The notes beneath the pieces were generated by a model. That model was not told where the DNA came from and ran no database searches. It saw nothing but the letters and a program-made list of their open reading frames with translations. The position numbers and the translations under genes are program-made. A stretch of 64,000 nucleotides of DNA from Pseudomonas sp. W4I3 (GTDB lineage: Bacteria; Pseudomonadota; Gammaproteobacteria; Pseudomonadales; Pseudomonadaceae), in NCBI RefSeq assembly GCF_030816195.1, contig NZ_JAUSXS010000001.1, forward strand, positions 4,425,501-4,489,500, written 5' to 3'. Positions within the stretch are counted from its first letter, which is position 1. Every line of letters begins with the position of its first letter. Positions 8,441 to 16,373 of the stretch are shown one piece after another.

Positions 8441-8588
8441 TACAAAGGGTGTGGTTCGCTGTCGTTGACAGCCCAGCCCAGGTAGCTTGAACCTTTAAGG
8501 CTACGCCACGCTTGTGGTGGTTTACCCAAGTGCGATCAGCATTCGGAGGCTCGCACGATTACCGCTTCAGCGGTGATGAATGCCCACT
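8441..8588 (+). ncRNA. Five-hairpin leader RNA, copy 1
   Basis: The stems are: GCTGTC/GACAGC (8458-8472), GTAGC/GCTAC (8482-8504), CCAC/GTGG (8506-8517), GTGCGA/TCGCAC (8530-8556) and ACCGC/GCGGT (8561-8574). A diverged copy at 32788-32929 keeps every stem, in three cases by changing both partners of a base pair. It stands about 190 bases before the DUF3577 gene, with radC further on. The setting fits the described radC RNA motif (leaders of ICE, antirestriction and radC genes), but I could not compare with that family model. Confidence 0.6.
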
Positions 8589-8597
8589 ACCCCAAAT

Positions 8598-8763
8598 CCG
8601 CAGACCACGACTGCGGATCGTTTTCTGCTGCATCACTATTCTCAAGCGCACCGTTCTGATCGTCATCGGCTTGCCGGTGCCGTGTCGTTCATCGCTTGCC
8701 TTCATCTTACCCACCCTGACGGGGCTCACTTCCCCGTCAGGGGCTGTGCGTCGCCGTTTCCCT
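8598..8763 (+). promoter_or_regulatory. Leader hairpins before the DUF3577 gene
   Basis: A CCGCAG/CTGCGG hairpin is at 8598-8616. An 11-bp stem CCCTGACGGGG/CCCCGTCAGGG at about 8714-8742 comes just before the AAAGGAG ribosome-binding site. There is no T-run, so it looks like an mRNA-stability or translation-control leader rather than a terminator. Confidence 0.45.
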
Positions 8764-8779
8764 TGAAAGGAGAATCACC

Positions 8780-9361
8780 ATGGCCTACGCCAACCAATCC
8801 CAAGAAGCGACCACTTACTTCAATCTGCACACCGTCGGTATCGGCTACCTCAACCGTGTACGCGAGGTACAAGTCCGCCGCGGCCAGCCGTTCATGGCCT
8901 GCGATATCGCGGCTCTGCATGGCGCCACTGATGCAGTCGAGTACACCCGCTTCGACTGCAAGGTCGCTGGCGGCGAAGCTGAACGTTTGATTCGCCTCTA
9001 TATGGACGCCGTCAATGCCGAGAAAAAGGTCTTGCTGTCGTTCCGTATCGGCGACCTGTGGATCGACCCATTTCTCTATGAGAAAGGCGCTAAACAAGGC
9101 CAGCCGGGCGCCAGCCTGAAAGGTCGTCTGCTGTACATCGACTGGATCAAAGTCAATGGCACGTTCGAGTACAAAGCGCCTGCCAGGCAGGAGGCAACAG
9201 CATCTGCTGAGCAAGCGCCAAACAGTGAGCCATCCCCAACGTCGGCTGATGCCGAAGCTGAGGATACCGACAACCCAACAGAGTCCAGGATTGAGCCTGA
9301 ATCTGTACCCACTCCCCGCACGGCCCGCCGTGTCGCCACCCGTACTGTTCAGCCCGCCTGA
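8780..9361 (+). CDS. DUF3577 family ICE protein (STY4534-type)
   Basis: A 193-residue protein; residues 1-135 match the DUF3577/STY4534 family (YFNLHTVGIGYLNRVREV, then FMACDIAALHGATDAVEYTRFDCKV and KGRLLYIDWIKVNGTF). The family reads like a small OB-fold-type DNA-binding protein, but activity is not proven. The C-terminal ~60 residues are a low-complexity Ala/Glu/Pro/Thr tail ending in a basic segment. A strong AAAGGAGAA ribosome-binding site precedes the ATG. It lies downstream of a long structured leader and ahead of a terminator-like hairpin, so it is probably expressed strongly and on its own. Confidence 0.8.
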   Translation: MAYANQSQEATTYFNLHTVGIGYLNRVREVQVRRGQPFMACDIAALHGATDAVEYTRFDCKVAGGEAERLIRLYMDAVNAEKKVLLSFRIGDLWIDPFLYEKGAKQGQPGASLKGRLLYIDWIKVNGTFEYKAPARQEATASAEQAPNSEPSPTSADAEAEDTDNPTESRIEPESVPTPRTARRVATRTVQPA

Positions 9362-9383
9362 ACAATCCACGATGTTTACATCA

Positions 9384-9409
9384 AGGCGCTCAATCGAGCG
9401 CCTTTTTTT
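9384..9409 (+). terminator. Rho-independent terminator after the DUF3577 gene
   Basis: An 8-bp stem AGGCGCTC/GAGCGCCT with loop AATC is followed by a run of seven T. Confidence 0.8.
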
Positions 9410-9431
9410 CAATCAGCACAGGAGAACCAAT

Positions 9432-9689
9432 ATGGAATCCTTCTGGCTTTGCGACGATTGCCTGTTCGCTGCGGCTTACGAGGACTACAGCACGTTATCG
9501 CTCTATTACACGACGGATGAGGTCGAGGAACGCATCGCCGGTCTCCATCGTGGGCTGGTTCGGCTAATGCCCATCAGTGCCGACTTCGATCCCGAAACTG
9601 GCCGTGGAATAAGAACCTACTCCCCATTGCCCTGCAACAGTTGTGATTCACACCTGAACGGACAACGCCACCGATTCACTCAGCTGTAA
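9432..9689 (+). CDS. Small Cys-pair ICE protein, unknown function
   Basis: An 85-residue protein with two CxxC pairs, CDDC near residue 7 and CNSC near residue 70, which could bind one zinc ion. It is not a family I can name with certainty; small proteins of this look sit between the DUF3577 and radC genes in related ICEs. AGGAGAA precedes the ATG with good spacing. It has no signal peptide or membrane segment. Confidence 0.6.
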   Translation: MESFWLCDDCLFAAAYEDYSTLSLYYTTDEVEERIAGLHRGLVRLMPISADFDPETGRGIRTYSPLPCNSCDSHLNGQRHRFTQL

Positions 9690-9714
9690 ACAGCGCGTCA
9701 TCGGGCAATGCCCG

Positions 9715-9785
9715 TCACTCTATATCCACCTTGGGGACAACACTCCCCTTGGGTGTGTACCCCCAGATTGTTCCCTTCGGAGGTA
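9715..9785 (+). promoter_or_regulatory. GC-rich leader before radC
   Basis: GGGGA/TCCCC arms separated by about six bases (around 9733-9750) and a CCCCC run precede a CGGAGG ribosome-binding site. The same style of short leader stands before the DUF3577 and ardC genes. Confidence 0.35.
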
Positions 9786-9789
9786 TCCC

Positions 9790-10284
9790 ATGAGCACCCA
9801 ACTCACCCTCATCGAAACCTCGAATATCGAGGCTGATCGTATCGTCCTAGAAAACCAGCTGATCGACGAAGCGCTGCACATTCTGGATCGACGACTGTTC
9901 ACCCGCGGCCCCAGCCTGACGTCACCTGACGCCGTGGCCTCATACCTAAAACTGCATGTTGCACCTCAAGAGCATGAGGTTTTCGGTGTGATGTTTCTCG
10001 ATGCCCGCCATCGCGTTCTGGCATTCGAGATCCTCTTTCACGGGAGCATCGATGGCGCCAGCGTTTACTCCCGCCAAGTCGTCAAGCGCTCCTTAGCGCA
10101 TAACGCAGCAGCCGTCATTTTTGTTCACAACCACCCTTCGGGATGTACAGAACCCAGCCAGGCAGACCGCGTCTTGACCGCACGGTTGAAAGAGGCCTTG
10201 GCCTTGATCGAGGTTCACGTACTGGATCACTTCATCGTTGGTGAAGGTCGCCCACTTTCTCTTGCCGAATACGGTTGGCTTTAA
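9790..10284 (+). CDS. radC: RadC-like JAB-domain protein
   Basis: A 164-residue protein of the short ICE RadC type (JAB/MPN domain without the N-terminal helix-hairpin-helix part). The metal-binding JAMM motif is visible as HNHPSG at residues 113-118 with Asp126 in PSQAD. A zinc-dependent isopeptidase-like activity is possible from the motif, but no substrate is known; a DNA-repair role is not supported. A CGGAGG ribosome-binding site precedes the ATG. RadC proteins are a regular accessory of ICEs and are often beside antirestriction genes. Confidence 0.88.
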   Translation: MSTQLTLIETSNIEADRIVLENQLIDEALHILDRRLFTRGPSLTSPDAVASYLKLHVAPQEHEVFGVMFLDARHRVLAFEILFHGSIDGASVYSRQVVKRSLAHNAAAVIFVHNHPSGCTEPSQADRVLTARLKEALALIEVHVLDHFIVGEGRPLSLAEYGWL

Positions 10285-10291
10285 CCCTTAC

Positions 10292-10309
10292 AGGCGCCTT
10301 CGGGCGCCT
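10292..10309 (+). terminator. Tetraloop hairpin after radC
   Basis: A 7-bp stem AGGCGCC/GGCGCCT closes a TTCG tetraloop. Only a weak T-rich tail follows, so it may be an attenuator or an mRNA 3'-end stabiliser rather than a full terminator. Confidence 0.5.
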
Positions 10310-10336
10310 TGTTCATTTTCATCTTGGAGAATAGTC

Positions 10337-11083
10337 ATGAAATCCACTACCCAAGCCCCAGCGATGCTGGGGGCCTCAAACCCATTCGTTCGCGGCTATG
10401 ACAATCTATCTATCGAACGGCTGCTGCTGATCACCTACGCGAACGACTGCCCTCCCTGCCTTCGCTCCGTACACGACTCACAAGCTCATCTGCCCGACGA
10501 TGCGCTAGAACTGTTCCCCTGCCTGTTCTGCGATGATTTCGCCATAATCAGCGAAGACCAACTGATTCCGGATGAGTTGGATGAACGTTGCCAATCCACC
10601 GGGCTGGTGCGCCAAGTGATCTACGCCGTGAATGGTGAAATGCTCAACGAGCGACATCACGTCGGTGACCTGTACTCTCTGGAAGAAGCCCAAGCCATGG
10701 TCCATCGTTTGAGCTTCGACACAGGACACTACAGTCGAGCCTGGGAAATCAGTACCGCGCACCTCACTGACGAAGCACTGCGCCACCTGGAAAGCCGGGT
10801 TGGCAATGTCGACTCCAGACCAACCGGACTTCTGTTTGAGCCCTTTGCCCTGACAGACTGCAATGGCATCGGGTGTAAGCTGATCGGCACGCCCTGGACC
10901 GACGAGAACCTGATGAAGATCGAGGGCAGTCCTTACTCGTCGCTAAGGCAAGAGCAGCTCGACGCCGGTACGCCGGAAGCCCTGGTCAACGTACTGTATC
11001 TGGCGGCGTTGGCGGATGTGAGGTTGTTGATTTTCGATCCCGACGCTGCCGTCTTGGATGGGCTAGCCATTTTTGATGAGTAG
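10337..11083 (+). CDS. DUF5983-like ICE protein
   Basis: A 248-residue soluble protein. The second half has WEISTAHLTDEALRHLES and a C-terminal region, LYLAALADVRLLIFDPDAAVLDGLAIFDE, that resembles the DUF5983 family of ICE accessory proteins. The N-terminal ~100 residues carry CPPC and CLFC pairs (residues ~39-70) that might bind zinc. The ATG at 10337 follows TTGGAGAA. Function is unknown. It lies between radC and the mating genes. Confidence 0.55.
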   Translation: MKSTTQAPAMLGASNPFVRGYDNLSIERLLLITYANDCPPCLRSVHDSQAHLPDDALELFPCLFCDDFAIISEDQLIPDELDERCQSTGLVRQVIYAVNGEMLNERHHVGDLYSLEEAQAMVHRLSFDTGHYSRAWEISTAHLTDEALRHLESRVGNVDSRPTGLLFEPFALTDCNGIGCKLIGTPWTDENLMKIEGSPYSSLRQEQLDAGTPEALVNVLYLAALADVRLLIFDPDAAVLDGLAIFDE

Positions 11084-11147
11084 CAGGGTCTTCAGCGTTA
11101 ACACGACTCGCCTTGAATCAACTTTCTCACTGAATGGCTCCTTTATC

Positions 11148-11177
11148 CATGTCAGGTTCTGCACTGAATCTGACATG
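11148..11177 (+). promoter_or_regulatory. Inverted repeat touching the pilL ribosome-binding site
   Basis: Perfect 8-bp arms CATGTCAG and CTGACATG are separated by 14 bases. The right arm ends on the first G of the GAGG ribosome-binding site, 7 bases before the pilL start. It could be an operator or a hairpin that hides the ribosome-binding site. Confidence 0.5.
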
Positions 11178-11187
11178 AGGTTTTTCC

Positions 11188-11730
11188 ATGGAGCGCATTT
11201 TAACGCCTATTTGCCTGCTGGGTTTGTTGAGTGCCTGCACTGCGCAAACCCCCACCCCGATGCAGCCCCATTCAGAAATCGACAGTGGCTCCAATCAGGC
11301 CCAGCACTCGGGGGGCACAGCCGAAGAAAGCCATCCGACAGAACTTCGTTATGGCCGCTATACGCTGGTCAGCACCGAGCCCACCACGGAACAACGCGAT
11401 CTTCTCGCCCAAATCATCGATGTGAGTATCCCATCCAACCTGAATCCTTCGGTGCAGGATGCGTTGCAGTACGTATTGCAGCGCTCGGGCTATTCGCTGT
11501 GTCCCGATACCGCAGCGGTGAAAGTGCTTTTTACTCGGCCCCTGCCTGCGGCCCATTACCGGCTGGGTCCAATCCCCTTGCGCAGCGCGCTACAAGTGCT
11601 GGCTGGCCCCGCCTGGCAACTCAAAACCGATGAAGTCAACCGTTCGATCTGCTTCGAACAGCAGAAAACGAAGGACGGTGTCGCACTGACCACACCCGTC
11701 TTGCCTCATCAGTCGGAGGCGCGATCATGA
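11188..11730 (+). CDS. pilL: PilL N-terminal-domain lipoprotein (PFGI-1 class)
   Basis: A 180-residue predicted lipoprotein: the signal segment ends in the lipobox LLSAC with Cys17. The mature part contains YGRYTLVSTEP and a secretin-N-like domain (IPSNLNPSVQDALQYVLQRSGYSLC, then LPAAHYRLGPIPLRSALQVLAGP). It matches the PilL N-terminal-domain proteins (TIGR03748) that open the mating-gene block in these ICEs, probably as an outer-membrane-linked part of the transfer apparatus. It overlaps the next gene by ATGA. Confidence 0.8.
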   Translation: MERILTPICLLGLLSACTAQTPTPMQPHSEIDSGSNQAQHSGGTAEESHPTELRYGRYTLVSTEPTTEQRDLLAQIIDVSIPSNLNPSVQDALQYVLQRSGYSLCPDTAAVKVLFTRPLPAAHYRLGPIPLRSALQVLAGPAWQLKTDEVNRSICFEQQKTKDGVALTTPVLPHQSEARS

Positions 11731-12398
11731 GAGCCTCGACGTTTCAAATCCTCATCATTGGATCGCTTTGCCTCTCAGTCGCCGGTCTGAGCGGTGGTTT
11801 GTATAACCAATATCAGCGCATGGCCGAACTGCAGGACACGGACACGCAATACCGGCAAACCCTGGACACCTTGCAGCGTGATTCAAGCACCCTCAAGGAT
11901 GCTCAGGAAAAACTACAGTACGCACTGAAAGACCTGAAGCAGATGGTCGATACCGGTGAGCTACAGGCCAATACCCTCGATCCGATGTTGGATCAATGGG
12001 CGCAAGAAATACAGGAACTGCGCGACGGTCTGGCAGACCGCGCCACCGTGGCAGATCTGACAGCGCTACGTGCACGTCTTGAGCAGATCGAGCAGCAGCT
12101 TCTGGAGCTCAAGACCCAGCCATCACTCCCACCATCTACTTCTTCCGCGGCCAAACCGAAAAAGACCGCTCGCCGCAAGCCCTTTACGCTCTCTCCACCG
12201 TTCTCAGTGTTGAGTATCGAGTACCGCGGCGGCGAGCGTTTTCTGACGGTCGCACCTCCTGACAGTCGCTCGCTTGTGGATGTTCAGCTGCTGCATAGCG
12301 GCGAGCAGTTCGGCGCCTGGAGCCTGAAAGTGCTGGAGCCGAACGCAGCCATCTTCGCGGTGGCCGCTCAGCCAGACCAGATCGTGTACCTCCCTTGA
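11727..12398 (+). CDS. Membrane-anchored coiled-coil ICE protein
   Basis: A 223-residue protein with an N-terminal membrane segment (about residues 8-26), a long coiled coil (residues ~35-135, with regular Leu/Gln heptads), a Pro/Ser/Lys-rich linker and a small C-terminal beta-rich domain (YRGGERFLTVAPP, then LLHSGEQFGAWSLKVLEPN). It looks like a bitopic inner-membrane component of the mating system; similar proteins sit between PilL and TIGR03759 in related ICEs. I cannot give a firm family name. It overlaps pilL and is followed closely by the TIGR03759 gene, so it is co-transcribed. Confidence 0.65.
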   Translation: MRASTFQILIIGSLCLSVAGLSGGLYNQYQRMAELQDTDTQYRQTLDTLQRDSSTLKDAQEKLQYALKDLKQMVDTGELQANTLDPMLDQWAQEIQELRDGLADRATVADLTALRARLEQIEQQLLELKTQPSLPPSTSSAAKPKKTARRKPFTLSPPFSVLSIEYRGGERFLTVAPPDSRSLVDVQLLHSGEQFGAWSLKVLEPNAAIFAVAAQPDQIVYLP

Positions 12399-12407
12399 GA
12401 AGTGATC

Positions 12408-13127
12408 ATGAACAGAGCGCTACTGCCCTCCGCCGTCTGTATCGCTTCGCTACTGGCCATGGGCGTTGCGATGGGTAACCCCGTCACGACACCGTCACAG
12501 AACCAGAACACGCAGGTCGCGCCCTTGGGGCGCTCTGACTCTGAACAGGCGGCGAGCTGGGGCCTGACCGAGCAGGAGTGGACGCGCTTCGAACAGATCC
12601 AAGCCGGCCCACGCGGTTTCTGGAGCCCAAACCTCGATCCGTTGACCGCACTTGGGGTTGAAGCCCAGACCGACCCAGAGCGCCAGCGCTATGCCGAACT
12701 ACAGGTAGCGCTGGAAGCCAAACGCGCCGAGCGCGAGTTGGCCTACCAAAACGCTTACACGGCGGCCTGGGCCAAGCTGTTTCCCGGACTGCTGCCGATC
12801 CAAGGCATGGCATCTTCGTCCCCTACCAGTTCATCGGTCGCGCCGCGCCCAGCCTTGTTTGTGGAGGACCACTGCCCGGCGTGCACCGCTGAAGCACAAC
12901 GTTTGCAAAACAGTGACACCACGTTCGATATTTACCTGGTGGGCAGCCAAGGCGAGGATGAACGCGTCCGTCGCTGGGCTCGGCAAGCGGACATCGACCC
13001 GGCCAAGGTTCAACGTCGGCAGATCACCCTGAACCATGACCGTGGTCGCTGGTTCAGCCTGGGTGCTCCGGGGCCATTGCCCGCCACATTTCAACAGGTG
13101 AACGGACAATGGCAACGCATCGACTGA
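12408..13127 (+). CDS. TIGR03759 family ICE protein
   Basis: A 239-residue secreted or periplasmic protein with an N-terminal signal peptide (about 24 residues). The middle segment, WGLTEQEWTRFEQIQAGPRG followed by W.P..DPLTALGVEAQTDPER, is the signature of TIGR03759. The C-terminal part carries HCPACTAE, a thioredoxin-like CxxC context, and KVQRRQITLNHDRG. A role in disulfide handling or in assembly of the mating apparatus is possible but unproven. ATG at 12408 is preferred over an in-frame GTG two codons earlier. It overlaps the transglycosylase gene by 19 bases. Confidence 0.8.
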   Translation: MNRALLPSAVCIASLLAMGVAMGNPVTTPSQNQNTQVAPLGRSDSEQAASWGLTEQEWTRFEQIQAGPRGFWSPNLDPLTALGVEAQTDPERQRYAELQVALEAKRAERELAYQNAYTAAWAKLFPGLLPIQGMASSSPTSSSVAPRPALFVEDHCPACTAEAQRLQNSDTTFDIYLVGSQGEDERVRRWARQADIDPAKVQRRQITLNHDRGRWFSLGAPGPLPATFQQVNGQWQRID

Positions 13128-13657
13128 GTGGTATTGCGCTCATGCTGACGGTGCTCGCCGTCCAGGCTGACGAACTTCCGCCTCCGGCCTATCAACTGGC
13201 GGCGAATGACGCCGGCATCCCTTCTACGGTGCTGTTCGCGATTGCGCTGCAGGAGAGTGGGACCCGCATCCGTGGCCGACTGCTGCCCTGGCCGTGGACC
13301 TTGAACATCGCCGGAACGCCCTACCGCTTCGCCACTCACCAGGCCGCCTGTCACGCTTTGCTTCAGGCACTCGCCCGACATCACGCCAAGCGGGTCGATG
13401 TCGGTCTCGGGCAAACCAATCTGGGTTATCACGGACAAAATTTTTCCAGTCCCTGCGAGGCCCTCGACCCCTACCGAAATCTCGCCGTCACCGCCGCGCT
13501 GCTGCAGGAGCATCACGCCGCCACTGGTGACTGGGTGTCAGCTGCCGGACGCTATCACCGCCCAGCAGGAGGAGCGCCGGCGGCGCGTTATCGCGCTGGA
13601 TTTTCCAAGCAACTCGTACGGTTGCTGGTTTCCGTCAAACAGGGCACACCGCCATGA
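13109..13657 (+). CDS. Lytic transglycosylase of the mating system
   Basis: A 182-residue exported protein: a short signal peptide (about 20 residues) followed by an SLT-type lysozyme-like domain. The catalytic Glu lies in IALQESGTR (around residue 49) and the VDVGLGQTNLG segment follows the usual G-Q-x-N pattern. The C-terminal YHRPAGGAPAARYRAGF also fits. It would cut peptidoglycan locally so that the conjugation channel can cross the cell wall. It overlaps its upstream neighbour and by ATGA its downstream neighbour. Confidence 0.85.
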   Translation: MATHRLSGIALMLTVLAVQADELPPPAYQLAANDAGIPSTVLFAIALQESGTRIRGRLLPWPWTLNIAGTPYRFATHQAACHALLQALARHHAKRVDVGLGQTNLGYHGQNFSSPCEALDPYRNLAVTAALLQEHHAATGDWVSAAGRYHRPAGGAPAARYRAGFSKQLVRLLVSVKQGTPP

Positions 13658-14169
13658 AGCAAATATTCCTTACCTGTTATTTCATACTGTTCTTAGCACC
13701 TGTAGCCCAGGCGAAACCAATCGTAGCCAGGGATCCGGCTGGCGACCTCACCCAATCCCGTTTCCAGGCCACGGACCTGTCCATAAATAACAGAATTCAG
13801 GCTTCCCGGGCCGTGCATGCAGACCTGTCGAGGTTTGCCAATGAGAACTGGATATTACCGATCAGCAGTTCTCGGCTGAGCCCCGGCCAGATCACTCCCC
13901 GCGCCCTGAACATGGCTGGTTTGCAGCCATTTTTCCTGGTCGGTGACGATCCCCAGTCGCTGGCTTGGCTGCGTCAACACGCGGCTGAACTGCAGGAAAT
14001 TGGCGCGGCGGGCCTCGCTGTCGAAGTGGCCAATGCTGAAGCCCTGGCCCGGATTCGAGCAGCCGCTCCGAGCATCACCATCCTGCCGGTCAACGGCAAC
14101 GACATCGCCACCCGCCTGCAGATTGAGCACTACCCCATATTGATCACCGCCACCTCATTGGAACAGTGA
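13654..14169 (+). CDS. PFL_4695 family ICE protein (TIGR03765)
   Basis: A 171-residue protein with a signal peptide (cleavage probably after AQA near residue 20). The pattern PISSSRLSPGQITPRALNM, FFLVGDD.QSLAWLRQHAAEL and the ending YPILITATSLEQ is that of TIGR03765. The family looks like a periplasmic protein that works beside the coupling protein; activity is unknown. It lies directly before traD, in the usual order. Confidence 0.8.
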   Translation: MKQIFLTCYFILFLAPVAQAKPIVARDPAGDLTQSRFQATDLSINNRIQASRAVHADLSRFANENWILPISSSRLSPGQITPRALNMAGLQPFFLVGDDPQSLAWLRQHAAELQEIGAAGLAVEVANAEALARIRAAAPSITILPVNGNDIATRLQIEHYPILITATSLEQ

Positions 14170-14177
14170 GTCAGGTC

Positions 14178-16283
14178 ATGGCCGAGCATGCGATGGAGTC
14201 CAAGCTCCGGCCAGCGGTGGAGCTGTACACCGTAGCGATCTGCGTCGCCGCCGCAGTGCTGTGCGTGTACTCACCCTGGGCGGTGGCGCTGTCACCCGAG
14301 ATCGGTCAGGTTGCGGCGCTGGCCTATGCCCTGTTCGGCTTGACCCGCCTGCGACAGGCCTGGAAGGTGTTGCGCTATCGGCGCAATATCCGTCGGCTGC
14401 CCCGCTACGAGCTGACAAGTCGGCAGATTCCGGTCAGCCGAAAACGTCTGTTCATGGGCCGAGGCTTCCGTTGGACCCGTCTGCACACCCAGCGCTTGGT
14501 CGAGGCCCAGGATCCGGCGGTCGCTCACTATGTTGACCAACCGACCCACTACCGCCTGGCACGTGGACTCGAACGGCGCCTGGAGCACGCACCGTTTCCA
14601 CTCTCGACACTGGCGCGTATCACTGCCTGGGACAGTGCCTTCAATCCATTACGCCCTTTGCCCCCCGTCGGTGGCTCGCCGCTGTTGCATGGGGTCGAGC
14701 CCGACGAAACGGAAGTCAGTCTGCCGCTGGGCGAACGGGTCGGACACACCTTGGTGCTGGGCACTACTCGTGTCGGCAAGACGCGACTCGCCGAGGTGTA
14801 CATCACCCAGGACATTCACCGCGTCGAACATGAGGTGGTCATCGTTTTCGATCCGAAGGGTGATGCCGACCTGCTCAAACGCATGTACGTCGAAGCCAAA
14901 CGCGCCGGTCGGGAAAAGGAATTCTATGTTTTCCATCTAGGCTGGCCAGAGATATCAGCGCGTTACAACGCCGTAGGACGTTTCGGGCGCATTTCGGAAG
15001 TGGCGTCGCGCATCGCCGGGCAGCTCAGCGGTGAAGGCAACTCGGCGGCCTTTCGTGAATTCGCCTGGCGTTTCGTCAACATCATTGCCCGGGCTTTGAT
15101 CGAGTTGGGCAGGCGTCCGGACTACCTGCAGATCCAACGGCACGTGGTCAACATCGATGCACTGTTCATCGAGTACGCCCAGCAGTTTTTCGCTAAGACC
15201 GACCCGAAAGCGTGGGAGGTGATCGTTCAGCTTGAAGGCAAACTCACCGAGAAGAACATCCCCCGGCATATGGTGGGACGCGAAAAGCGGGTAGTGGCCA
15301 TCGAACAGTACCTGGCGGTGAAGCGGGTATTTGATCCGGTAATGGACGGACTGCGTTCAGCGGTCCGATATGACCGTACTTACTTCGACAAAATCGTTGC
15401 TTCGCTGCTGCCACTGCTGGAGAAACTCACCACCGGCAAAACTGCTCAGTTACTGGCCCCTAACTACACTGATCTGGACGACCCACGTCCGATCTTCGAC
15501 TGGATGCAGATCATCCGAAAACGCGGCATCGTCTACGTCGGTCTGGATGCGCTGACCGACGCCGAGGTGGCCGCCGCTGTTGGCAACTCCATGTTCGCCG
15601 ACTTGGTCTCGGTTGCGGGTCACATCTATAAACATGGCATCGACCACGGCCTGCCTCAGTCAGGCAGGAGCAGTGACAAACTGCCAATAAACCTGCACGC
15701 CGATGAGTTCAACGAGTTGATGGGCGATGAATTCATTCCTTTGATCAATAAGGGCGGCGGTGCTGGTATCCAGGTAACCGCCTACACCCAGACCCTCAGC
15801 GATATCGAAGCACGTATCGGCAACCGCGCCAAGGCTGGCCAGGTAATCGGCAATTTCAACACCTTGCAGATGCTGCGGGTGCGCGAGACCGCCACCGCTG
15901 AATTACTCACCCAGCAGTTGCCAAAGGTCAACGTGCTGACCAAGACGCTGGTGTCGGGTGCTACCGACACCTCCGATCCTGAGGCCAATACCGACTTCAC
16001 CTCGTCCTCACAGGACCGTGTCAGCAGCACCAGCGTGCCGCTGATCGAGCCTGCTCACATTGTCAGTTTGCCCAAGGGGCAAATGTTTTCCTTCCAGGCT
16101 GGTGGTCAGCTCTGGAAGGTCCGCATGCCGTTGCCGAAACCCTCCAACGACGATGCCATGCCCAAGGATCTACAGGAACTCACTCAGCGGATGCGGGCGG
16201 CCTACAACGAGCAGGCGGGGCAGTGGTGGAGTGCTAGTGGTGGCGGCCCAACTACCAACTTCGATCTGGATCAGGTGGGTTAG
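14178..16283 (+). CDS. traD: TraD-type conjugative coupling protein
   Basis: A 701-residue coupling ATPase of the PFGI-1 class (TIGR03743). Two N-terminal membrane segments (about residues 18-62) precede the ATPase part. Walker A is GTTRVGKT (residues ~195-202); Walker B-like strands are VVIVFDPKGDADL and, later, INLHADEFNEL. It would link the relaxase-DNA complex to the type IV secretion channel and power transfer. The ATG at 14178 is preferred because the following residues align with the family start (LRPAVELYT); an in-frame GTG at 14166 overlaps the previous stop. Confidence 0.9.
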   Translation: MAEHAMESKLRPAVELYTVAICVAAAVLCVYSPWAVALSPEIGQVAALAYALFGLTRLRQAWKVLRYRRNIRRLPRYELTSRQIPVSRKRLFMGRGFRWTRLHTQRLVEAQDPAVAHYVDQPTHYRLARGLERRLEHAPFPLSTLARITAWDSAFNPLRPLPPVGGSPLLHGVEPDETEVSLPLGERVGHTLVLGTTRVGKTRLAEVYITQDIHRVEHEVVIVFDPKGDADLLKRMYVEAKRAGREKEFYVFHLGWPEISARYNAVGRFGRISEVASRIAGQLSGEGNSAAFREFAWRFVNIIARALIELGRRPDYLQIQRHVVNIDALFIEYAQQFFAKTDPKAWEVIVQLEGKLTEKNIPRHMVGREKRVVAIEQYLAVKRVFDPVMDGLRSAVRYDRTYFDKIVASLLPLLEKLTTGKTAQLLAPNYTDLDDPRPIFDWMQIIRKRGIVYVGLDALTDAEVAAAVGNSMFADLVSVAGHIYKHGIDHGLPQSGRSSDKLPINLHADEFNELMGDEFIPLINKGGGAGIQVTAYTQTLSDIEARIGNRAKAGQVIGNFNTLQMLRVRETATAELLTQQLPKVNVLTKTLVSGATDTSDPEANTDFTSSSQDRVSSTSVPLIEPAHIVSLPKGQMFSFQAGGQLWKVRMPLPKPSNDDAMPKDLQELTQRMRAAYNEQAGQWWSASGGGPTTNFDLDQVG

Positions 16284-16373
16284 CTCTCCCCCGCCACAGG
16301 TTTCGATTCAGCAGAAAACGGTCCAGAAGATGTAATGCCCACATCAGCTCTGCAGCGCGTTATGGAGTGAACG

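Noticed and set aside
8512..8990. Frames of 84 and 136 residues covering the structured leader and the DUF3577 gene
   Set aside because: They overlap hairpin DNA and the DUF3577 gene; composition is Pro/Ser/Arg-rich as expected of a shadow frame.
9784..10284. A DNA-repair function for RadC
   Set aside because: The protein has only the JAB domain with a JAMM metal site; the historic repair link of radC came from another gene.
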